A stretch of DNA of 64,000 nucleotides from Echinometra lucunter (taxonomy: Eukaryota > Echinodermata > Echinoidea > Camarodonta > Echinometridae), in contig CM057157.1 in NCBI GenBank assembly GCA_029962745.1, positions 7,783,095 to 7,847,094 on the forward strand. Direction: 5' to 3'. The notes beneath the pieces are model-generated. The model made no database searches, was not told the origin of the DNA, and was given only the letters and a program-made list of their open reading frames with translations. Made by a program: the position numbers and the translations under genes. Below, one piece after another: positions 36,901 to 47,030 of the stretch (its first letter is position 1; each line of letters opens with the position of its first letter).

Positions 36901-39900
36901 CCCATGTTGCATAAGGGGAGTATGACATATCCTTCTCGAAATAAGATTTAAGGAAAAATTACCGGACTTTTAAGTGGCACTTGAAAATTCCTCTGCTATA
37001 TCAATGAATCCCTCTTTCACAAATTTATCACCTTTTTTAATGTAAAGTCATACTAATTCTTCATGACAAAGTTTGCTGTATGAAATAACATGGTAAGTTC
37101 GTCTCCTAGCCATATTGGGTCTCTCGAGGACTTTGGGGAATTAGCCATCAACTTGCGGTTTGGCTGAATTTATAGTCGATACTCAGATGGTAACAGCACA
37201 TTAAGCGCTCAAGGTAACAAAGGGCAAGTCCAAAGAATTTGCCTATACGATACCAACCAGCACATGGAAATTTTATTATAGCTCATAAAACACAAATCCT
37301 GAGAACCCGGAAAGCTTATAAATGATATAAATTACTTAGTGATATCATACCTTTGATGTTACAATCTCAAAATATCATATTCATGATAATACTTCGCAAG
37401 GTATGGGTCACCAAATGCCTACAGTGAAAAGCTATTTTTGTGACTTTTAGTTAGGCGTTTAAGATACGCTTTCTTTGTAATTACCAGTATTGCGTGTAGT
37501 CAACACGGGGAAATCCATTCGAGAGGTGACCCCAAGGCTGTTAGAGCAGATGATGTAGAAGAAGTACTCGGTGTGTGGATGAAGTCCTGTAAGTACTACT
37601 GGTGGCTCGGTGCTTATCTCGACAGATCGTGAGTCATCTACGTAAGCAGTGCACCTGTCAAAAAGCCCAACTCCATCTTGTGTGATATCCCAGCCTAAAA
37701 CGATCTCAGTAGTCGCGATGGACACTATGTGAGGATTAACCATACCTGGATAAGAGAAAGAAAATGATCATAGATATGATAAAGGCACCAATTGTAATTA
37801 TGCAAACACAATAATTGTGGTGGGGATTCGAATCTCAGTTCCAAAAGATGTACCTTCCCATTGTCTTCCATCGCAGTTTTGTATATTTTCAGTGATGAAT
37901 TATATTAACTGCGATTTAATTCATTTCACTGATTACTGCTTGAGTTTTCAATGACAGTAGATACTTTTCTAACGAGCATATTAATCTGATAAAGTTGATT
38001 GCATATTTTCCTATATTTGCAAAGTAGCAGGTAATTCAAGGGAAAGGGGTAAGAGGCAGGAGTGGGTAAGTGCCTAGTTTTTCAAACCTTTTGAAGCATG
38101 TGTAAACTCTGTGCCATCATGGGATGCATAAGTACTGTTGGAGGTCAATTTTCTGATGCTTGAGCCTGCACGGTACAAGTACGATTCACTACGGCCAGTA
38201 GCGTATACGACTCCACGAAACCTCGGAAATATTGCCTGCCCGTCAGCAGTGATCACACGTTGACTTCTAACAGAATACCTGCCAGCCTCAACCTCCGACC
38301 ACTTCGAGCAGATTCTAGTCCCATCCAGTATCTCGAGAGAATATTCTTCCATCCATGTCAACTGTTACAATAATCAATAATGCTGTCATTTCTGTAAAAG
38401 ATTCTGACCTTCATCAGACTACCTTGAAATTTTAGACGCAATTTTGTTTAAGCAGAGTCAAGGTGATTTTATTTTCAGCTGTCTACTCTAAATTAATCTA
38501 TAAGATAAAGATTCACTCATATTTCATATTTTTAAGAAAAGATTATACTCTCATCTGTACACTACTTAAAGTGTAAAAATCAGATCAAAAGTTTGTTCAG
38601 CTAAAGCATTTAAAATTCCGCTAAAAACTTTGGCTGGTGTTCTATTGATCAACGGTTAAAGAAGTGTGAAAATTAGAAGAATTATATTAGACCCAACGTA
38701 TGGAACCCGAAGGGGATTCGACTTGGAATATACAGAACAAAATTTCTTTATTGGTAAGCCCATCACATACATTGCATGATTATTAACATAATCACTTCAT
38801 TCATATTTCTTAATTGTAAGTTTTGATTACTTTCTGGTATCAAGTTTGTTAGTAAATGGATCGCTAGTCATATTCCTGCAAAAACCCTCCAAAGTTCTTT
38901 GATCATGTTGAGATACTTACTGATACTAGCAGATGTTCCTTCCAAACAGATATACTTGCCATGTATTGACATTCAGCGGTGATTTCAAAATAAATGGTAT
39001 CAATATTTGATTCTGTGCCAGTAAATTCGTAAATCGGGAACGTTGTCTCTTTGACAAACTGTTCATTCGGTGGCACTTGAATCATTGACGGATCGCTATT
39101 GGCAATGCCGTCTGCCTCTTTTCCTTTAGCAAACTGCATGACTAAGATGGGTTTGTCTGCCGATACGAAGGTCATTTCTTGCGAAGGAACATCAACTGTT
39201 ACATATTCTCCCATGTTCAGATTCACAGCCTTATTATTGTACAAGACTGTTGTATCATGCCGACCTGCTACAATCTGGAATAAATAGCCCGAGCGTCGCC
39301 TTGCAAATGGACTTAGAACATAAATCTTTCCCCATGCCGTGAATGGTACCAACTGTTCTTCTAAGTGGTCACAGTACTTCACAGTGGCAGGAACAAAGGC
39401 ACATTTTGAACCTGAAGTTACTGCAATAGAGTCGTTTGCAAGCACGCGAGATCCTGTGATGTTGGTGTACTCTGGGAGCAACTGAATAGATAGGTATGGA
39501 AGGAGGTTGTATCGGAGTATATCACCAGCGTAAAACAGGTTACCCTCAAACTGAACTGTAGAATTCAGATGGATCTCGATAGCAACACTGTGATTTAAAG
39601 CAGAGACTGTTATTGCACCCCCTTCTGGGTGGGATTTTAATGCAATGAAGTATTCTTGACCTAGATGATGTGATGGTATTGCAGTAAAGATATCAGATGT
39701 TGTCCCTTCCAGGCTATAAGAAAAGACGAATATGTCTTGATTCGAGGTAATGACGACCGTTGACCTAATAATGCCTCTTGCACTCTGACTGATGAGAGAT
39801 ACTGGTAATCGGTAATTGTAAGGACCAGATCGGGATGACAGAGAAACGTGATCTTCAACTGATCTTCCAGGAATTGAAATATTCACTTTGGTTGTCTCTC

Positions 39901-41547
39901 CTGAAACTGCCTGGAGGACCACACCAATAGCAGGAGTATCGAAGTCGGGGTGGTTGGGCATAGGGGCAAATATGAATTCTTTCCCGCTGTTTGAGGACAG
40001 TGCAGAGATGACCAATGTCACTGTTGGTGATAAAGGTGGGGAAGAACTTTCATAATATTTTACATTCGGGTTTACAAACAGGAGAACGCATTGAGTAGAA
40101 AGGTCCAAACATGGTATCGTTTACTTATCGTTATTTCTGTTCCTCTCTTTGAAATTATGATTCAGCAATAGATGTCACTGCTTATCAAACTTCTTAGCGG
40201 ACTTTTTTTATTTTTTTTTTACTTTAGTAGTAATAGTCATTAGAGGAGGAGCACGAAAATAGTGAGAATAATAATATTTTTAGGAGGAAAAAATTGCTCC
40301 TGCACTTCCTTTTCACTTTGACAGTTTAGTTGGATATTTAGTCATGCGGCTCTTACAGCAGAAAGAATAATCCAACAAAGTCAGGCTTCCTTACATTTTT
40401 TTAGTGTTTACCTTACATTGAATTATTTCATATGGAAGCTATCCTCATACGGTAAAAGGAAATAGTCTCGCCCTTCATCTGAGACAGCTCTTTCGTCTAG
40501 GTCCATCCATTATAAGCATGCATAAGAAGAAACAGATTAATTACTTCTAGGGATTTGGTACCAACGTTAATTTTGAGCCAACATTCACAGAGCTGTGTAA
40601 AGTCAGTGGATTTAAGGGTCTTGACATCTTTTACACATTTCCTTTATTTTGTATTCAAATCATATATAATTTCCTTACTCCACTTTCGAAAGTAAAACAT
40701 AGTTTCACTCATCATTTCAAAACTTTTATGGAAAAAAAAATTACGCATATATAGGTTACAATTGTTATGCATGTTACAGGCTACGCTAAATGAATTAATA
40801 TCATGCATTCCTATTTCCACTGCATCACTAACATGACTAATTGCTGCTTGGCGTTGATTTTTTAAAGGAAAATAAGCAATAAAATCCATAAATTGGCAAT
40901 GCGGGGTAATTTTTTCCAGCAAACTGAAAACCTTTTAACTTCGCAATAAATTTTCTATCATTTAATATTCATTTCAGATACATGGCTTTTTATAAGAAAA
41001 ATACAGCCGCTGTGTTTTGGTTTTTGTTGTTGTTGTTTTTAATCCTGGTGTTTTTCCCTGTTTGATGAAGAAAAGCTGATCAAATAAGGCTTCAGATAAT
41101 TCCTGTCATAGAGCTAGCCAGAGAATTATTCCATTTGCATCACAGCGACGAAGTCTGATCAAAATTTTTAACTTTCATAGCTCTTTTTACCGAAACTGAA
41201 AGCAAATAATGCATTTAAGTAATATTTTTTTAAAATAGAATTGAACCCACTTTACAAAGAAATTCATAAGAATACCGTATTGTGCTCGCACCTTTATTAT
41301 TTTTTTTTACTGAAGTAATTTTCTGCAATGCTATTCAAGAAATGAAAAAGCATGCCTCATAATTTACTAACAGCGGTTGAAATTACATTTTTAAATTTGC
41401 ATGACTAACTAGAAAGCAGAGACCCAAATATCTAACTTGATGGTAAAAAGAATGAATGGCCAAAGAATTTGCTATCTATAACTGTTCCATCTTACCAAGA
41501 AAGACTAGTATGATAAGGACAGATCGAGAAACTTGTGGAAATGCCAT
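26299..41547 (-). CDS. Gene B: complete IgGFc-binding/FN3 transmembrane receptor, 849 aa
   Basis: Ten exons (41547-41496, 40020-38921, 38361-38088, 37745-37485, 36247-36145, 35433-35287, 31975-31771, 27642-27594, 26824-26698, 26530-26299) sum to 2550 nt, exactly 850 codons with a final TAA. All junctions are GT/AG and in phase. Approximate layout: signal peptide 1-25, IgGFc-binding domain 26-475, FN3 476-562, RPTP-like membrane-proximal module 563-730, transmembrane helix 746-768, cytoplasmic tail 769-849 with four tyrosines. Likely a type I cell-surface recognition receptor; ligand unknown. Exons 5-8 look like a receptor tyrosine phosphatase ectodomain, but no phosphatase domain follows. Introns 6 and 7 were enlarged by LINE remnants and tRNA-like palindromes. 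It is the only copy here with an intact tail. Confidence 0.88.
26698..26824 (-). CDS. Gene B exon 9: transmembrane helix
   Basis: 127 nt. An acidic stretch (DADSEEEM) precedes TLVTALP, eleven consecutive isoleucines, TVSLYIY and the stop-transfer KRR. The isoleucines come from an (ATC)n triplet run, a microsatellite used as membrane anchor. Confidence 0.85.
27594..27642 (-). CDS. Gene B exon 8 (49 nt)
   Basis: Micro-exon between ATCGCAG and GTGAGA encoding DFYYVNGHAMNPVKIK, a stalk or last strand before the membrane. The reading frame requires it to link exons 7 and 9, and it is conserved in gene C. Confidence 0.78.
27908..27940. repeat. (GT)n microsatellite in intron 7 of gene B
   Basis: About 16 uninterrupted GT units followed by a T-rich run. 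Confidence 0.95.
28730..30075 (-). pseudogene. Decayed LINE reverse transcriptase in intron 7 of gene B
   Basis: Ordered on the minus strand: 30075-29815 reads ISQVIPVHKSG, NYRPISLL and QYGFREKHCTSHALIDSL (fingers region); 29612-29310 reads PQGSILGPLLFLIYVNDL and FADDTNIFLS (active site intact in sequence) with WFSVNNLALNIQKT; 29107-28901 is the degraded C-terminus. Frames are broken between the parts. Same strand as gene B. Gene C intron 7 lacks it. Confidence 0.85.
30463..30778. mobile_element. 316-bp palindromic MITE in intron 7 of gene B
   Basis: Ends ACACTGTAAAAAAATTACC and the inverse GGTAATTTTTTACAGTGT. The two halves pair almost throughout, with TTACGGTAATT-type motifs alternating. 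ACT flanks both sides (30460-30462, 30779-30781), a possible 3-bp duplication. No coding. Confidence 0.8.
31208..31395. repeat. (TTC)n polypyrimidine tract
   Basis: About 180 bases of imperfect TTC/CTT repeat in intron 7 of gene B. The Ser/Phe/Leu-rich and Arg/Glu-rich reading frames here are artefacts. Confidence 0.95.
31771..31975 (-). CDS. Gene B exon 7
   Basis: 205 nt encoding LPANDTITIGSLAGIETKCF, later NGPLNPGGYYTCFLRVYSP. The PLxPGxxYxxFLRxY motif is the last strand pair of receptor-phosphatase membrane-proximal domains. Acceptor CCTATAG, donor GTAGGT. Confidence 0.83.
32259..33122 (+). pseudogene. LINE ORF1 protein, frameshifted
   Basis: The first part (32259-32927) has a charged N-terminus, an acidic helical stretch (DRIEALEKEVENLKATADDS) and then EQYTRRNCLLFAGIPES, DIDRSHRLG and RDIIVKF: the order typical of LINE ORF1 RNA-binding proteins with coiled coil then RRM-like domain. 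After a frameshift near 32925 the C-terminal domain continues as NESLTKTRAKLLWKLR and WTQDGVILIKI. It lies in intron 6 of gene B on the opposite strand. Only this break is obvious, so the insertion is fairly young. Confidence 0.85.
33230..34391 (+). pseudogene. LINE ORF2 5' part: PHD finger and endonuclease, truncated before RT
   Basis: 33233-33420 encodes a C4HC3 zinc finger (CAIC, 12 residues, CANC, H, C, then CSKC), a PHD-type finger found at the start of some LINE ORF2 proteins. After a frameshift near 33520, 33530-33800 encodes an apurinic-type endonuclease (KIAHLNIRSLRNK, SLSETWLD with the catalytic Asn and Glu). A further frameshift leads to GTVYRKPN near 33840 and a linker to 34391. 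The reverse transcriptase is absent; the tRNA-like palindrome begins about 40 bp later. Confidence 0.82.
34528..34598 (-). pseudogene. tRNA-like sequence, anticodon loop of 8 nt
   Basis: On the minus strand: acceptor GCCTCTG pairing with CGGAGGC, A box TGGTCTAGTGG, B box GGTTCGATTCC. The anticodon loop has an extra C next to GTTCTAA, which makes it eight bases, so a functional tRNA is doubtful. Confidence 0.65.
35010..35079 (+). tRNA. tRNA-like gene, probable anticodon TCT (Arg)
   Basis: Acceptor GCCTCTG/TGGAGGC (two wobble pairs), D arm with TGGTCTAGCGG, anticodon stem TTGGC/GCCAG with seven-base loop GTTCTAA and TCT at 35042-35044, T arm CCGGG-TTCGATT-CCCGG. No intron. A G at position 32 is unusual. 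It could be a true tRNA gene or a tRNA-derived SINE head, as it sits in an inverted duplication. Confidence 0.6.
35233..35263. repeat. (TATG)n microsatellite
   Basis: Short TATG tetranucleotide run in intron 6 of gene B, about 25 bp from exon 6. Confidence 0.85.
35287..35433 (-). CDS. Gene B exon 6
   Basis: 147 nt encoding CFEFTVVQLYNSSTNIEPDD and continuing to TPFRAMVFSS. Central part of the module; the FEFTVVQL strand parallels the YxVIVVPL strand of phosphatase-type FN3 domains. Confidence 0.82.
36145..36247 (-). CDS. Gene B exon 5
   Basis: 103 nt encoding APARPPVLYEAEDGVGQYSF and continuing to PRYNESNGPI. Clean CTCAG acceptor and GTACTG donor. Forms the first strands of the membrane-proximal module. 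Confidence 0.82.
36248..37484. other. Intron 4 of gene B
   Basis: Homologous to introns 4 of A and C but without the 2.1-kb element of A. No other feature seen. Confidence 0.7.
37485..37745 (-). CDS. Gene B exon 4: fibronectin III domain
   Basis: 261 nt, phase 1-1. TEIVLGWDI, CTAYVDDS, VVLTGLHPHTEYFFYI and NSLG give the FN3 signature including the Trp of strand B and the Tyr corner. Confidence 0.87.
38088..38361 (-). CDS. Gene B exon 3: end of IgGFc-binding domain
   Basis: 274 nt with CAG acceptor. Encodes LTWMEEYSLEILDGTRIC, then RFRGVVYATGRSESYLYRAG. The donor GTTTGA is weak compared with GTATGA in C, but no better donor lies nearby. Confidence 0.82.
38921..40020 (-). CDS. Gene B exon 2: IgGFc-binding domain
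   Basis: 1100 nt, one codon shorter than in A and C. Family marks: YCDHLEEQLVPFTAWGKIY, GYLFQIVAGRHDTTVLY, LNMGEYVTVDVPS, KPILVMQFAKGKEADG and DPSMIQVPPNEQF. A cysteine pair (CAFVPATVKYC) and several NxS/T sites suggest a disulfide-bonded, glycosylated exterior domain. Confidence 0.92.
40021..41495. other. Intron 1 of gene B
   Basis: 1.5 kb, longer than the roughly 0.6-kb introns 1 of A and C. AT-rich, no repeat structure or gene recognised. Confidence 0.6.
41496..41547 (-). CDS. Gene B exon 1: signal peptide
   Basis: ATG at 41547-41545, encoding MAFPQVSRSVLIILVFL and continuing in exon 2 as VTLVISALSS. Donor GTAAG. More diverged from A and C than those are from each other. Confidence 0.8.
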
Positions 41548-43136
41548 CCTATTGAAATGAAAAGAAAAAAAAAAGGATCAGTGAATCAATGCACAATTCA
41601 TTAACACAATTTAGTTTCTTCCAGAGCTTCAAGACTCGATTTGTCCATTGATGTTCAGTTATTTTCTGACTGTATTCTTAAATTGGTTTAAGCCATGAAG
41701 AAAATTTATTTTAGACAATAACATAGCCGTAGGATTTAAACGGATTACTTTTCGCAAAGTGTACTGCCAGTGATTTAGTTATTCTTCCCAGTCAAAATGG
41801 AGATAAAGTCTCTCTTAAAATCAGTTGAAAAGTTCAAAATGCACCCATTTCATTTTCATCATTTAAAACCACTCACAGAATCTCTACAAAAAGTTCATTA
41901 AGATTCTAGCGATACTGCATTTAATTCACTTTCAGATATTGTGATATACTTAAATATGCTTCACACAAAATGCAATTGAATATATGTTTCCATTATACAT
42001 ACCTGCACCAGAATATGGAGATTAAGACTTCATAAGGGCACAGAACAGCGGCTGTAACCGACGTACTTGAACAGTTTATCTAGAATACTAATGTGATTAC
42101 GGAGATTTCACATCCGTCCTCTTTTGCTATGATAGACTCCAAAAGCTGATGGGCGTACGTCAGGTTGATAGATATATGCTTCCCTATGGTAAGCCACGCC
42201 CCAGTTTCACTATTAATGAAGACGTCGGTGGGTACGTCGGTGGGTGATCAGTCCCGGCGACGCGGCGACATACCCACCGATGATATACGGCCTTTAAGAA
42301 AAGAACAAGAATTTCACATTTTAATTTTCGAGCATTTCTAGTGCTTTGTTTGTTTTATCAACTTTTGTGCTGATTTTTCTCTTTCTTGCTCTTTCTCTTT
42401 TCCATGATTCCTCTCTCTCTTTATCTTATGTGTATTTATAGTATTTTTCTCCCTATCGTTCTTTTTACCTGACTTGATAACAGATGCGTCTTGTCATGTT
42501 TTGAATAATACTGATTATATCTGAAATAAAGTTATTACTTGACAAGGTTAAGAGACGAAATTTGTAAATTTCTATTTCTTTGAGACTTTGTCAGAGGAAT
42601 TTGAATAAAAAAGAAGTATCTATGATTACACGGCGGTTTACTTAGGCCTATTTGTGTGCAATTAATATTTTAGTACTAAAGTTTCGAGCAAACTAAAGCA
42701 GGGCAACTATTTGAAACAAGCCCCTGAGAGTTTGCCTGTGTGAGAGGAGTTTGAATGAAAAAAATAAGTAATTATTATTTTTATCCTTATAACACCAGTT
42801 TAGATTTGAGGTTAATGTTAAGTTTGCCAGCTGTTCGAGAGAATTCCATCCAATAGCTCAATAAAACATTCTCCAAGTTTTAATACATTTGATAAACATT
42901 GCCCAGAGAGTTTACAATCGACTTTTTTCGCAACATGGTGACGTACATGTAAAGCATCATGCAATGAAACTCTTGATATGTTATTTTCATCACACCTAAC
43001 GGGAAGTAAAATCCTTCAAATTACTTCAACACATGAACGACTATGCATGTCATAGGATCAAAAGAGGCGTATATGGTTATATCAGGTGAACGCAAATTAA
43101 TACAATTAAGTCAAGAACTTAAAAGACAAACATTGG
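41548..43136. promoter_or_regulatory. 5' flank of gene B
   Basis: Expected promoter region of gene B. No TATA box, initiator or binding site could be assigned. It lacks the ATGGCCG-ended element found upstream of A and C. A local direct repeat of CGTCGGTGGGT is at about 42222-42245. Confidence 0.3.
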
Positions 43137-43390
43137 GTCCACTTGAAGGCTTATGTGATCATATATGAGATGTATGCCTAATTATTCTATATTATTTTAC
43201 GTTCCAAAAATAGGAAAAGGATAACACGCTCGATATCCCTCAGGAAAGAACCAGTCATCATAACAATAGGTTCAACGCAATCACTATCTTCTTTATAAAG
43301 AAAAACTTCCGCATTTGTTAAGGAACTGAAGACAAAGGAAGCACAGACTTCAACCACTTGGGAACGATAATTATCTTGCCGCGTAAACAA
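43137..43390 (-). other. Conserved upstream block of gene B, possible exon
   Basis: Matches 19655-19842 upstream of gene A. A minus-strand frame over 43390-43187 is open (contains SQVVEVCASFVFSSLTNAEV and CVEPIVMMTGSFLRDIERV) but no domain is recognised and the A copy has stops. It ends where a LINE begins, so it marks the edge of the duplicated unit. Confidence 0.35.
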
Positions 43391-43392
43391 AG

Positions 43393-43975
43393 AGCCTGGA
43401 GAAAGTACAAACAGAAAAAAAAACTATTAAGACTAAAGAAAACTAAGCCAAATATGCCAAATATGAAGTGAGAGCTGCCCAAAAAAAAAATGAAAAGAAA
43501 CTTGCTCAGAATATTAAAGAAGACTCCGAAAGTTTCTACATCTATGTGAGATCCAAACAAAAGGTAAAAGATACAATTGACCCACTGAAAAATGACTCTG
43601 GTGATACCATCCCACCTGGACAGGAAACTGCGAATAGCCTCAACAAGTTCTTTGCATCAGTGTTTACAGTGGAAGGACAGGAAGTACCGACACCTGAACA
43701 AATTGAAGGACTTGAGAAAGAAAAAATTATCACGGAAGATGAAGTTAAGAAAAATTTTGAGGAGCTAGATCCATCAAAGGCAGCATACCCGGATGGTACC
43801 CCCCCCCCCCACCCCTTTGTGTTTTGAAGCATACGGCAGATGAATTGTGTAAGCAAATTGCCTGGATTTACAACAAGTCCCTTGAAGAAGGCGTAGTTGC
43901 AGAGGACTGGAGGGCTGCTCATTTTGCACCCATTTTTAAGAAAGGATCAAGGTCCAAACCGGGGAACTATAGATG
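43393..43975 (+). pseudogene. LINE (CR1-like) ORF2 segment before the RT
   Basis: Frames read AWRKYKQK, then SFYIYVRSKQKVKDTIDPL, NSLNKFFASVFTVE, then after a poly(C) break ELCKQIAWIYNKSLEEGVVA, EDWRAAHFAPIFKKGSRSK and GNYR. This is the linker and first reverse transcriptase motif of CR1-like LINEs. The sequence is interrupted directly after GNYR. Confidence 0.8.
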
Positions 43976-44702
43976 TATGTGGTTAATTTTCCTTACTTGG
44001 TTTTTTTCTTACGATTTAAAAGATACCGTAGAATTTTTAGTTCACTGTTTTGAATAGATAGCTTCAGCTTCGAAACTAGCAGAATTCCTGAAGCCACCGT
44101 GAGTTTCGACCGAGTCTTGAAATTCCTGAAATTTCAACTGTTCAAGATTCAGCCAAGCTTGGCTGACAGTTATGATGTTCATGAAACTCTATAGTTCCTG
44201 CCAAAGAAGTAAGTTGGCTTAAAATGTGAATTTAATATGGGTTTTTTTTTTTTTAGATCTTAAGTTAACAAAATGAAAATGTGAAATGGATGAAATGCAC
44301 GTGGGAATTTGCATACTATAGGGTGTGGTGCATTGCCTGTCGTTGCAACAAGACATTCACATGCGACATGTGGAACATAAAAGATGTCATGACATCCATC
44401 TACGTGTTATCTCTATGAGCTGTTTTCAGGTATACCTTTAAAGCACTTGCCTCACATGCTCACATGCCCTGATTCGAGTCCCGGAGGGGGGGGGCATTTT
44501 TTCTTCATTTTGCTTTCTTTGTACATTTTATATTACTTTCCTCTTTCTATTATACTGTCACAGTCAATGAAATAAACTGCCTGATTTTGGCCCGTTATGA
44601 CAATTGCAATGCAGTGCACAGTAGTTTATATACAACCCTATAGACTCGTTAAGGTGAATTAAAGCTTTGGATCACCTTTCCATTATGCTGCGATATCAAA
44701 TC

Positions 44703-44915
44703 GGTAAGCACTATATAGGCACCAATCCTGCAGACGCAAGCTCATAAATATTCTTAAATATTCATAGGATTAGGATTAGGATTAGGATTAGGGTTAGGAT
44801 TAGGGTTAGGGTTAGGGTTAGGGTTAGGGTTAGGGTTATGGTTAGGATTAGAGTTAGGATTAGGGTTAGGGTTTCAGCTTGCGTCTGCAGGATTTGTACC
44901 TATATAGTGCTTACC
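44703..44915. mobile_element. 213-bp TIR element with telomere-like core
   Basis: Forty-base inverted ends (left 44703-44742, right 44876-44915, 38 of 40 matching, starting GGTAAGCACTATATAGG) and an exact 9-bp direct repeat TATCAAATC at 44694-44702 and 44916-44924. The core is TTAGGG/TTAGGA repeat. Ends and duplication show it moved as a DNA transposon; 9 bp suggests a Mutator-like element. Confidence 0.85.
44766..44872. repeat. Interstitial TTAGGG/TTAGGA array
   Basis: About 17 hexamers, a mix of TTAGGG and TTAGGA with a few variants (TTATGG, TTAGAG). Lies between the TIRs and is therefore cargo of that element, not a chromosome end. Confidence 0.9.
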
Positions 44916-45817
44916 TATCAAATCATCCAATTTCTATGACGTTAGTCTCATATCGAGACGTAAAAAATTTATCAAAAGTCTTACAAACGACTTTATCTCT
45001 ATCCATGTCGAAACCTAAAGGATACCGACAGACCACCTAATTCGTCGTGTAACGAATTCAAATATATCGTTCAGTTTCAAATTACAACCTATATGCAGTG
45101 ATTATATTTAGTAGTAAATGTTAGTTAGAAATATGCAAGGGAATAATTGCAGATATTCATGAAGATATTTATGATTTTTTAATACTAGTCATGATGTGAG
45201 AAAAGATTAGAAAGACAATAATTACACAGATACACATCGTGATATTGTCTAAAGAATGAGTCATTTATTGAGAATAACAGTTATGGGTCATTAGAGTAAA
45301 AATAGTCAAAACAGAGTGCAAGAACATATGCAATGTTTATTGCTAATTTAGTAACGACTTAATTTCTAATTTCCGGTTCAATTTGTTTGTTCTCTTTACA
45401 GATTGAATTATATATTTCTATATCGGTATATATCATCCAACGTATTCAACGTATATTCAACCACGTAGTCTACGTTTACATATTTGACATTCAAGAATTT
45501 GCTTGCAATTGTATGTGGTTATCAAAGCTACCAAGTAAAGACGTTTGAACATAATCCAATTTCGAGCAGAAATCGAGTCTTTTGTCTTCAGTCCGCCAGA
45601 TATATTCATATTTTATTATCTACTGTGCTCTTCTTCCGGGCCAAATTTTTTGCATGAACACTAATCCTGCTAAGAGATATGTTAGGCAAGACATCATGGT
45701 ATTGCATTGATGTCAGTGTAAAGTGAGATACATTTTGCTCTTTTTTTATATTTACGTATACATTTTGCTCTTTTACAGAAAATGCCTCTTTTGTCACTTG
45801 CTTCCCGAATAGGCGCA

Positions 45818-46626
45818 GTGTAAGTCTCACCTCTGTGATAGGAAAAGTCCTTGAAAGCATCAGACCATATAACACAATATCTAGACCAGCACAACCTTAT
45901 TCACAATAATATTCTTAGCATGGTTTTGGGAAGGAAAAATCTAGTATAACAAATCTCCCCGAGCACCTCGAAATCCTGACGTGCCTTTGACGTGTTTAGA
46001 TTTAGCCAACGCCTTTGACACTGTGCCTCATAAAAGATTGATCGCCAAGATAAAGGCTAATGGATATGACGGGAAGGTATTAGACTAGATTGAGGCATGG
46101 CTTGCTGGAAGGAATGCCCAGGGAGCAGAATCGGACTAGCTCTGTTGTTCAAGACTCAGTATTGGGACCACTCTGCTTCATGATGTACATAAATGATATG
46201 GAATGTGACATAGGTGATGGTTCAATTATCAGCAAGTTTGCAGATGACACCAAGTTAGCACATCCAGAAAGAACGGAATGTGACATTAAAAACATGCAAA
46301 GGGATATAAACCATCTACGCGCATGAGCAGAAAAGTGGCAGACGAGGTGTAACGTTGACAAGTGTGGTGTCATGCATGTAGGGTACAACAATCCACATCA
46401 TACATATCATATGGGGAATGCTACCCTTCAAGAATCAATTAAAGAAAAGGAACTTGGCGTATGGATTCACAAATCTCTTAAAGTTTCAACCCAGTGTGCA
46501 GTGGCTGCCAATTAGAAAGCTAATGGAGTCTTAGAAATGATTAAGAGAAATTTTGCATACAGAAGTAGAGATATTATCCTGAAGCTCTATAAATCACTTG
46601 TCAGACCACACCTAGATTATTGTGTA
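45818..46626 (+). pseudogene. LINE (CR1-like) reverse transcriptase, decayed
   Basis: Resumes with SVSLTSVIGKVLESI, then LDLANAFDTVPHKRLIAKIK, SVLGPLCFMMYINDM, FADDTKLAHP (active site at 46237-46248), KELGVWIHKSLKVSTQC and LYKSLVRPHLDYCV. Several stops and frameshifts. Continues at 47030 after a nested insertion. Confidence 0.85.
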
Positions 46627-46629
46627 ATA

Positions 46630-46652
46630 CTAATGATACTGATAATAATAAC

Positions 46653-46689
<37 letters not shown>

Positions 46690-47030
46690 GTAATGATGAT
46701 GATGATGATGATGATAATAATAATACGTTGCTTAGTGAACGCATAACACCACAAGGTCTCTCTATGCGTTATAGAACATCACAAAAGAACTTACTTACAC
46801 ATCCCAAAACATTAGTGTTTTCAGCTCGGATTAGAATTGATCCAACCGAGTGATATTCCTTAAATTCTGCGGGAGTTTATTCCAAAGTTCAGGTGCTATC
46901 TTTTGAAATGCCTTGCCCCCATATGACGTGGTCTGCACAGAAATTTGAGAGGGAAGATTTTTTTAATTTGAACGAAGATTGCGTTTGGGTACAATGTACT
47001 CTTGAATGAGTTCACGAAGATAAAAAGGCT
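46630..47030 (-). mobile_element. Nested 3' end of another LINE with (ATT)n tail
   Basis: Read on the minus strand: YLRELIQEYIVPKRNLRS, then AFQKIAPELWNKLPQNLRNI, the typical end of CR1/L2-group ORF2, then a short 3' UTR and a tail of (ATT)n at about 46730-46640. It interrupts the plus-strand LINE between LDYCV and WCPYHEKDKKVLEKVQAKA. A 5'-truncated insertion. Confidence 0.75.
46640..46730. repeat. (AAT)n/(GAT)n microsatellite
   Basis: AAT units followed by ATG/GAT units; interpreted as the 3' tail of the nested minus-strand LINE. Confidence 0.9.

Larger units (their letters stand above)
43976..45817. other. 1.8-kb insertion splitting the LINE
   Basis: The LINE reading stops after GNYR and resumes with SVSLTSVIGKVLESI at about 45818, so about 1.8 kb has been inserted. 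The insertion holds the telomere-like TIR element (44703-44915) and, near 44430-44495, a GATTCGAGTCC B-box-like motif followed by poly(G). Ends of the insertion could not be classified. Confidence 0.6.

Noticed and set aside
26299..41547. Gene B as a receptor tyrosine phosphatase
   Set aside because: Only the ectodomain module resembles that family; no catalytic HCx5R domain follows and the tail ends at residue 849.
44430..44495. tRNA or SINE head from a GATTCGAGTCC B-box motif
   Set aside because: No convincing A box or cloverleaf could be drawn upstream.
44766..44872. Chromosome end or fusion site
   Set aside because: The TTAGGG array is bounded by TIRs and a 9-bp duplication, so it is element cargo.
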